DNA of 64,000 nt, taken from assembly GCA_029959555.1 (NCBI GenBank), contig JASCPI010000001.1:1-64000 (forward strand), in the 5' to 3' direction. Within the stretch, counting starts at the first letter, position 1; each line of letters begins with the position of its first letter. Under the pieces are notes generated by a model that saw only the letters and a list, made by a program, of their open reading frames with translations, made no database searches and was not told the origin of the DNA. Source of the DNA: Lysobacteraceae bacterium PS02065 (GTDB lineage: Bacteria; Pseudomonadota; Gammaproteobacteria; Xanthomonadales; Rhodanobacteraceae). Position numbers and translations under genes: made by a program. Positions 59,009 to 64,000 of this stretch are shown here, piece after piece.

Positions 59009-59867
59009 GGCGCGCATCGCTGCTCGCCGCGCTGATTTCGATCGTGCCGGCCATCGCGGTGGCGCAGACCTACAGCGGTCCCGAGAGCGTGGAATACCAT
59101 GCGCGCCTGGATCGCCACCTCGTCAGCAACACCTCGGGCGGCCGCGGCATCCTCGCGCGTGCGGCCGACGGCACGCTGTCCACGTTCACGAATGCCCCGG
59201 CGTCGCCGTACGGCATCGAGCTGCTCGCCGGCACGCTGTTCGCGCTCGACAGCGGCCGCGTCAAGGGCTACGACATCGACACGGCCGCGCCCGTGCTCGA
59301 TCTTCCGCTGACCGGCGCGTCGTTCCTCAACGGCATCACCTCGAACGGTGTCGACACGCTGTACGTGAGCGATTTCAGCGGTCGCCAGCTCTACACGATC
59401 AACGTGGCCAACCTCGCGGCACCGGTCGTGTCGGCACCGGTGTCGACCGGCTCGTTCACGCCGAACGGCCTCGTCTACGACCGCGCCGGCAACCGCGTGC
59501 TCGTTGCGACGTGGAACGGCTCGGCTCGCATACTCGCGTTCGATCCGGTCGCCGGATCCACGCCGACCACGCTGATCCAGACCTCCCTCACCAGCATCGA
59601 CGGCATCACGCTCGACTGCAACGGCTCGATCGTCGTCGCCGCATGGAGCGGTTGCGGCACGTCGGGCGGCTGCCTGCGCCGCTTCGATCCACCGTTCACG
59701 ACGACGTCGCCGGCGCTGGTCGTCGCGAACGGCCTTTCGAATCCGGCCGACATCGATTTTCGTGGCGACACGGCCAGATAGCCGTGCCCGAGTCGAGCGC
59801 CAACCGCGTCACGATCATCAGCGACGCCTGCGAAGGCAGCGTGTTCCACGGCGACTTCGAGCGCTGA
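59005..59867 (+). pseudogene. Secreted SMP-30/NHL-like beta-propeller, frameshifted near its 3' end
   Basis: GTG start overlapping the ybeZ stop by 4 nt; signal peptide (LLAALISIVPAIAVAQ), then propeller repeats (GTLFALDSGRVKGYDID, GVDTLYVSDFSGRQLYTINV). The frame stops at 59781 after GDTAR, but one extra G near 59774 would give GDTGQIAVPESSANRVTI and run on to 59867, ending SVFHGDFER, a variant of the shared C-terminal tag. So a single-base deletion has removed the last ~30 residues and the tag, unless it is a sequence error. Function unknown. Confidence 0.65.
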
Positions 59868-59871
59868 CGCG

Positions 59872-60387
59872 ATGGCTACGCGCAAGCCCGTATCCGCCGC
59901 ACGCGACGCGAAGCCCGCCGCGACCACACCGCTCGTGTTCGTGCGCAACGAGACCGCGCGCGCCGGCGTGCCGCTGACCGCGACGTTCACACGCTGGATC
60001 GAGGCCGCACTGCGCGGTGCCGGCCGGCGCAAGCGCGCCGAGGTCAATATCCTCGTCACGGACGGTGAACGCGGGCGCGCCTACAACCGCCAGTACCGCC
60101 AGCGCGACTACGCGACCAACGTGCTGAGTTTCCCGTACGAACCGATGCCGCACGAGAAGACCGCGCTGATCGGCGACCTCGTGATCTGCGCACCCGTCGT
60201 CGCGATGGAAGCGATCGCGCAGGGCAAGCGCTCGCGCGACCACTGGGCCCACATGACCGTGCACGGCGTGCTGCACCTCGTCGGCCACGACCACATCGAC
60301 GATACCGATGCCGAACGCATGGAAGCGCTTGAACGGCGGATCCTTGAGAGGCTCGGGATCGCGGATCCGTATCGCGTCGAAAGCTAG
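59872..60387 (+). CDS. ybeY: Endoribonuclease YbeY
   Basis: 171 aa. Zinc-dependent single-strand RNase needed for 16S rRNA 3'-end processing. The metal motif HGVLHLVGHDH (HxxxHxxGHxH) is complete; NVLSFPYEP precedes it as in the family. The start at 59872 lies 4 nt after the reconstructed end of the propeller gene, consistent with a ybeZ-propeller-ybeY transcript. Its stop is 1 nt from the stop of the convergent delta-60 gene. Confidence 0.9.
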   Translation: MATRKPVSAARDAKPAATTPLVFVRNETARAGVPLTATFTRWIEAALRGAGRRKRAEVNILVTDGERGRAYNRQYRQRDYATNVLSFPYEPMPHEKTALIGDLVICAPVVAMEAIAQGKRSRDHWAHMTVHGVLHLVGHDHIDDTDAERMEALERRILERLGIADPYRVES

Positions 60388-60388
60388 G

Positions 60389-62659
60389 TCAGTTCGCGGG
60401 ATCCGCAGGCTCGACGCCGTCGCGGAAGATTCCATCGCCGAACACGGCAAATCCGTGTCGCTGGATACCTTCCGCAGAGTAGAACGTCCCCCCGACGAAG
60501 ACGCGCGCGGCCGAGTCGACGATGAGATTCGAGGCCCCCTCCCAATCGGGACTGACACCGACCTTCGCCATCCAGCCTGCGTCCACGCTCCCGACGTCGT
60601 CCTGGAATCGAACGAGTCCACTGGCAGGAACTCCCGAAACGGATGTCATGCCACCAGCGAGGTACAACCGGCCCTCGTGATCCAGCGCGATCGCACTGAC
60701 GTGGCCCTCCACGCCAGCGCGCCATGTCGGATCGACCTCCGCCCGTTCACCTGTGAGCACGCGTGCGACGTTGGCACGACGCTGCCCCTGTATGGCCTCG
60801 AACCGCCCCCCGACATAAAGCCGATCCTGACGGTCGATCGCGATGTCTCCGATGTATCCGTCGGCGGCTTCCGGCATCACGATCTTCCACGCCGCGTCGA
60901 CGTCCCCCGTCCCCGTACTGGCCATGCGCTCCACACCGAACCCCACATGGGCGTAAAGCTGGCGGCGGGAATCCAACGCCATCGCATTTCCGCCTGACCT
61001 CAGGGCCGGCTTCCACTCGGGCACGATTCGCCCCTCGCCTTTACCGGAAAGAGCGACCTTCACGATGCGACGATCGCCAGCATCGGGAAGCCGGTCGAAG
61101 TATCCGGACACGAACAGGTGATCTTCGCCATCGAACAGCAACGCGTTGATGTGACCATCCGGTTGGCGAATCAGGCCCGGATCCCAGTTTGGATCGGCAA
61201 GACCCTCGCCGAAGGCCTGGAGCTTTGCCAGACGTATTTCGGCTCGACCACCGATATTACGGAAGTAACCGGTGACATAGATGCTGCCCTCGTCGTCGGC
61301 TTCGATGAGTCTCACGCTGTTGTCGGGTGCAGGATTCCAGACGGGATCGACGGTGAGGTCCGGGCGGAGCTTGAGCAGGTGGGAGGCCGGAGCCCCCGCC
61401 GCCCAGTCGAAGTACCCTCCAAGAATCAGGCTTCCATCGGCGAGCCTGACCATGTCGCTCACCCATCCCGGGTGCCCCACTTCGATGGATCGCGGGGAAC
61501 CGGCTGCATCCTCCGGCTCACGGAAGACGTTGAACGAAGGAGTGTCGCCGATGCGTTTGAAGGTACCGCCCAGAGCGAGCGGGTGCCCCATGCCACCCGC
61601 CGTTTCGGCGACGCCGCCGTCGATGAGTTTCCTCGACGCCGTGTCCATGGTTCCGGAGTGCGGATCGAGGCTCAGCACCTCTCCTCGATCCACGCTGCCG
61701 CCCTCGGCGACCGTCGCGTGCGTGACGACACGCAACGCGCCGTCCACGATGCGTAACGAGCCCACGGGTTGATCGACCCCGGATGTCCAGCCGGGGTCCA
61801 CCGCACTTCCGGAGGTGAGCGGGATGCGGGCGAGATGCTCGCGTCCGGTTGCCGCCCCCCGGGTGAAATCCATGCCACCGATGAAAAGCGAATCCGAGGC
61901 GGGATCCAACGCCAGACCGTTGATATGGCCAAAGGGTAGCGGGTTCCATCCGAAGTCCACCTCGCCGCCACGACGTGTATCGATCCTCCACAGTGGACGT
62001 CTTTCGCCGGATCCCGGATCGTAGAGGTCCTTGCCACCGACATGGAGCCAACCCGCCTCGTCGAGCACCATGTCGCGAAGCATGCCGCCGCTGATCGTGG
62101 GACGCCACGACGGATCGACGACACCGTCGGCCGATATCCTCTTGAAGGAGTACGCGGAGCTATTCCCGGCATAGATCGCCGATCCGTCCTTGCTCACCAC
62201 GATGCGGCGCGGGCTATACATTTCTGGATTCGATGCAGGCCAGTTCGGGTCGACCGAACCGTGAGCAGCCGCCTTGAACCTCGCGAAGCCAGGACGTTCC
62301 ACACCACCGACCCGGTAAAAGTACCCGCCGATGTAGATGTTGCCTACCGCATCGACCGCGAGCGCCGTGACGATGTTGTTGGGGTTGGGCGTCCACGACG
62401 TGTCCACCGCGCCATCGGGAAGGATTCTCGCGAGATTCCTGATCTCACGCCCCTGGACGCGCGAGAACCCTCCGCCGATGACCAGCGAGCCGTCTGGGAG
62501 ATAGGCCATCGCGTGGATGAATCCCGACTCGAGAAGACTGAGGTCGGGTGTGTCCAGCAGCGTGTCGTCGGCATCGCTCGCGTTTGTTGAGCCGACGCAG
62601 AACACGGCGCAAAACGCCAGCACAACGGCGAGCGCCGGTCGCAGTATCGAAAATGTCAC
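60389..62659 (-). CDS. Secreted delta-60-type repeat protein with C-terminal tag
   Basis: 756 aa. Signal peptide (ALAVVLAFCAVFCVGSTNA), then about eleven units of the form V-D-x-x-W-x-P followed by a G-x-[IL]-Y-[IV]-x-G-x-F strand (for example GAVDTSWTPNPNNI, GNIYIGGYFYRVGG, GSIYVTGYFRNIGG). The C-terminus, GIFRDGVEPADPAN, is a variant of the tag. GTG start at 62659 has AGGAG 7 nt upstream. Third codon positions look less G/C-biased than in neighbours, which could mean later acquisition or relaxed selection; the difference is modest. Function unknown. Confidence 0.75.
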   Translation of the reverse strand: MTFSILRPALAVVLAFCAVFCVGSTNASDADDTLLDTPDLSLLESGFIHAMAYLPDGSLVIGGGFSRVQGREIRNLARILPDGAVDTSWTPNPNNIVTALAVDAVGNIYIGGYFYRVGGVERPGFARFKAAAHGSVDPNWPASNPEMYSPRRIVVSKDGSAIYAGNSSAYSFKRISADGVVDPSWRPTISGGMLRDMVLDEAGWLHVGGKDLYDPGSGERRPLWRIDTRRGGEVDFGWNPLPFGHINGLALDPASDSLFIGGMDFTRGAATGREHLARIPLTSGSAVDPGWTSGVDQPVGSLRIVDGALRVVTHATVAEGGSVDRGEVLSLDPHSGTMDTASRKLIDGGVAETAGGMGHPLALGGTFKRIGDTPSFNVFREPEDAAGSPRSIEVGHPGWVSDMVRLADGSLILGGYFDWAAGAPASHLLKLRPDLTVDPVWNPAPDNSVRLIEADDEGSIYVTGYFRNIGGRAEIRLAKLQAFGEGLADPNWDPGLIRQPDGHINALLFDGEDHLFVSGYFDRLPDAGDRRIVKVALSGKGEGRIVPEWKPALRSGGNAMALDSRRQLYAHVGFGVERMASTGTGDVDAAWKIVMPEAADGYIGDIAIDRQDRLYVGGRFEAIQGQRRANVARVLTGERAEVDPTWRAGVEGHVSAIALDHEGRLYLAGGMTSVSGVPASGLVRFQDDVGSVDAGWMAKVGVSPDWEGASNLIVDSAARVFVGGTFYSAEGIQRHGFAVFGDGIFRDGVEPADPAN

Positions 62660-62844
62660 GCGTGACTCCTGCGCGGCCGAGCGCGCCTCCCTGTCGGGGC
62701 AGAGCCTACCATCCGGACGATGTGTCCGGATGGCGGCCACCGATCGCCTCCACCTCCTCGCCAGCGCGGTCATGCGCCGCGCCTGCCTCTCACGATCGGC
62801 CGCATGCGATGATCGTCGCCGGACTCCCCACGGCGACCGCAGCG

Positions 62845-63234
62845 ATGACTTCCGGACCTGCCCTGTCCTCGATCCGCCAGATCGCGATCACCGTGGCCGA
62901 CGTCGACGCCGCGCTCGCGTTCTACCGAGACATCCTCGGCCTCGCGTTCCTGTTCCGTGCGGGGCCGCAGCTCGCGTTCCTCGACGCGGACGGCGTGCGC
63001 CTCATGCTGACGACGCCGCAAGGCGCGGGTCTGGTCGGCGCGAACTCGATCCTCTACTTCCGCGCGACGGACATCGTCGCCGCGCACGACGCCTTCGTCG
63101 CGAAAGGCGCCGTGTCCGAACGCGCGCCGCAGCCCGCCGCGCGCATGCCCGACCACGAACTCTGGACAGGCTTCCTGCGCGATCCGGACGGCAACCTCGT
63201 CGGACTCATGGAAGAGAAGCCGTTGTCGGCCTGA
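62845..63234 (+). CDS. VOC (glyoxalase/bleomycin-resistance-like) family protein
   Basis: 129 aa, one vicinal-oxygen-chelate domain: IRQIAITVADVDAALAFYRD at the start, FLDADGVRLMLTTP in the middle and FLRDPDGNLVGLMEE at the end, the last with the usual metal-binding Glu. Such proteins bind a metal and act as isomerases, dioxygenases or resistance proteins; the substrate is unknown. Start at 62845 chosen for match to the family; ATG 62809 is possible. Divergent from the delta-60 gene. Confidence 0.8.
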   Translation: MTSGPALSSIRQIAITVADVDAALAFYRDILGLAFLFRAGPQLAFLDADGVRLMLTTPQGAGLVGANSILYFRATDIVAAHDAFVAKGAVSERAPQPAARMPDHELWTGFLRDPDGNLVGLMEEKPLSA

Positions 63235-63315
63235 GGCGTACCGACGCACGCGGCGCGGGTTTCGGACGCGGAACCGCGTAAGAAGCCGGCAACGCCCTCG
63301 CAGCGGAGCCTGCGC

Positions 63316-64000
63316 ATGCCCTTTTCCCCCGTCCGGCCGCAACGCCTCGGACGCCTGCTGATCCCGCTCGCCATGCTCGCGGCAGCGCCCGTGCACGCGG
63401 CGCAGTACTTGCTCGTCGGCGCGATGGGGCCCGATTCGCGCTGCCAGTACGCCTCGATCCAGGCCGCGCTCAACGCGGCCGCGGCGAATGGCCCCGGCCT
63501 CGACTATGTCATGGTCGCCAACAACGCCGCCTACGCGGGCCAGGCCCTGCAGGTCGGCGCGCAGTCGGTGCTGATCGAAGGCGGCTACGCGAACTGCGAC
63601 CTCGATCTCGACGACCTGCAGCCCTACGCCGACATCGTCGGCAACATGAGCGATCCGGTCATCCGCATCGAACCGATAGCCGCCGGCAACCACGAGGTGC
63701 GCCTGAGCAAGCTGCGCGTGCGCGGCGGCGGACGCAACGACGCCAACGGCGGCGGCGTGCGCGTGGCCACCTCGACCAACGCGCACGTGCGCCTGTCGCT
63801 CGAGGGTGCGGAGATCACCGGCAACCGCGCGCAGTCGGGCGGTGGCCTGCACGCGCAACGCGGCGGCAGCCCGGCCGGCAACTTCTCGGTGACGCTGCAC
63901 CCCGGCACGCGCGTGCACGACAACACGGCCGCGAGCAACGGTGGCGGCCTGAGCCTGTGGGGCGGCAACACGTTCATCGCCGCCGACGACGTGCGCATCG
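63316..64000 (+). CDS. Secreted right-handed beta-helix protein (C-terminus beyond window)
   Basis: 228 codons to the right edge. Signal peptide (LLIPLAMLAAAPVHA), then CQYASIQAALNAAAANGPG, typical of polymorphic-outer-membrane or pectin-lyase-like beta-helix proteins. Repeats of the NGGGxxx and ITGNRAQSGGGLH type follow. Whether it ends in the F-x-x-G-F-[E/D] tag cannot be seen. Probably surface-located or secreted, like the beta-helix protein at 52348. Confidence 0.75.
   Translation, partial: MPFSPVRPQRLGRLLIPLAMLAAAPVHAAQYLLVGAMGPDSRCQYASIQAALNAAAANGPGLDYVMVANNAAYAGQALQVGAQSVLIEGGYANCDLDLDDLQPYADIVGNMSDPVIRIEPIAAGNHEVRLSKLRVRGGGRNDANGGGVRVATSTNAHVRLSLEGAEITGNRAQSGGGLHAQRGGSPAGNFSVTLHPGTRVHDNTAASNGGGLSLWGGNTFIAADDVRI

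Noticed and set aside
59005..59867. Programmed frameshifting as explanation for the two broken secreted genes
   Set aside because: No slippery heptamer or following pseudoknot is evident at either site; single-base deletion or sequence error is simpler.
60389..62659. Recent horizontal transfer of the delta-60 repeat gene because of its composition
   Set aside because: Lines counted by eye give about 60% GC, but some native metH stretches are similar; the difference is too small to claim transfer.

Overview
The window is about 70% GC, densely coded, and reads as chromosome from a gammaproteobacterium of the Xanthomonadales (Lysobacterales), probably a Rhodanobacteraceae/Dokdonella-like lineage. 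This rests on a methionine synthase split over two genes, a 180-kDa-type NAD-glutamate dehydrogenase, class III PHA synthase (phaC/phaE), TPR-tailed Ser/Thr kinases with a kinase-type ECF sigma factor, and secreted proteins ending in a short F-x-x-G-F-[E/D]-like tag. The taxon is inferred from gene content; no rRNA or tRNA gene was seen.

Layout. 0-9.4 kb: a fused branched-chain 2-oxoacid dehydrogenase E1 (cut by the left edge), an exported DUF1800/DUF1501 pair, a Ser/Thr kinase with TPR tail, and a coupled GNAT/GST pair. 9.5-20.2 kb: an island of small exported proteins of unknown function, almost all on the minus strand and built by tandem duplication. It holds two pilin-head stalk proteins next to gcdH, a Sel1-like protein, two ~170-aa paralogs, and two copies of a translationally coupled two-gene cassette. 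A polysaccharide deacetylase lies within it. 20.2-28.7 kb: 5'-nucleotidase, a frameshifted subtilase, nadK and the large glutamate dehydrogenase. 29-34 kb: a lipoprotein, an Fcy1-like cytosine deaminase, a DUF2145/STM0539-type pair divergent from an XRE regulator, and a CHASE3-like/GAF/GGDEF diguanylate cyclase. 34-41 kb: an acyl-CoA dehydrogenase and a tightly overlapping methionine operon (ArsR-methyltransferase, MetH N-half, a degenerate SDR, MetH C-half). 41-46.5 kb: small membrane proteins, phaC, phaE and a 3-hydroxybutyrate oligomer hydrolase, i.e. storage-polymer synthesis and turnover. 46.5-52.3 kb: an orphan LuxR-type response regulator, a second TPR kinase, a membrane protein and an ECF sigma factor whose region 2.2 has Thr residues where acidic residues are usual. 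52.3-64 kb: secreted beta-helix and beta-propeller proteins, ybeZ and ybeY separated by a frameshifted propeller gene, a VOC protein, and a beta-helix protein cut by the right edge.

Two ~0.4-kb non-coding elements with matching terminal inverted repeats (40.8 and 54.0 kb) lie in opposite orientations, each between convergent genes; they look like a MITE family that doubles as a bidirectional terminator. Other gaps are short and mostly hold promoters or hairpins. In the longer gaps at 28,673-28,955 and 32,074-32,367 I see nothing beyond possible promoters.

The most promising undescribed signals are the C-terminal tag shared by five secreted proteins (with a related stretch in a sixth), the duplicated exported-protein island with readable duplication scars, the pilin head on a coiled-coil stalk, and the candidate kinase-to-ECF-sigma circuit.
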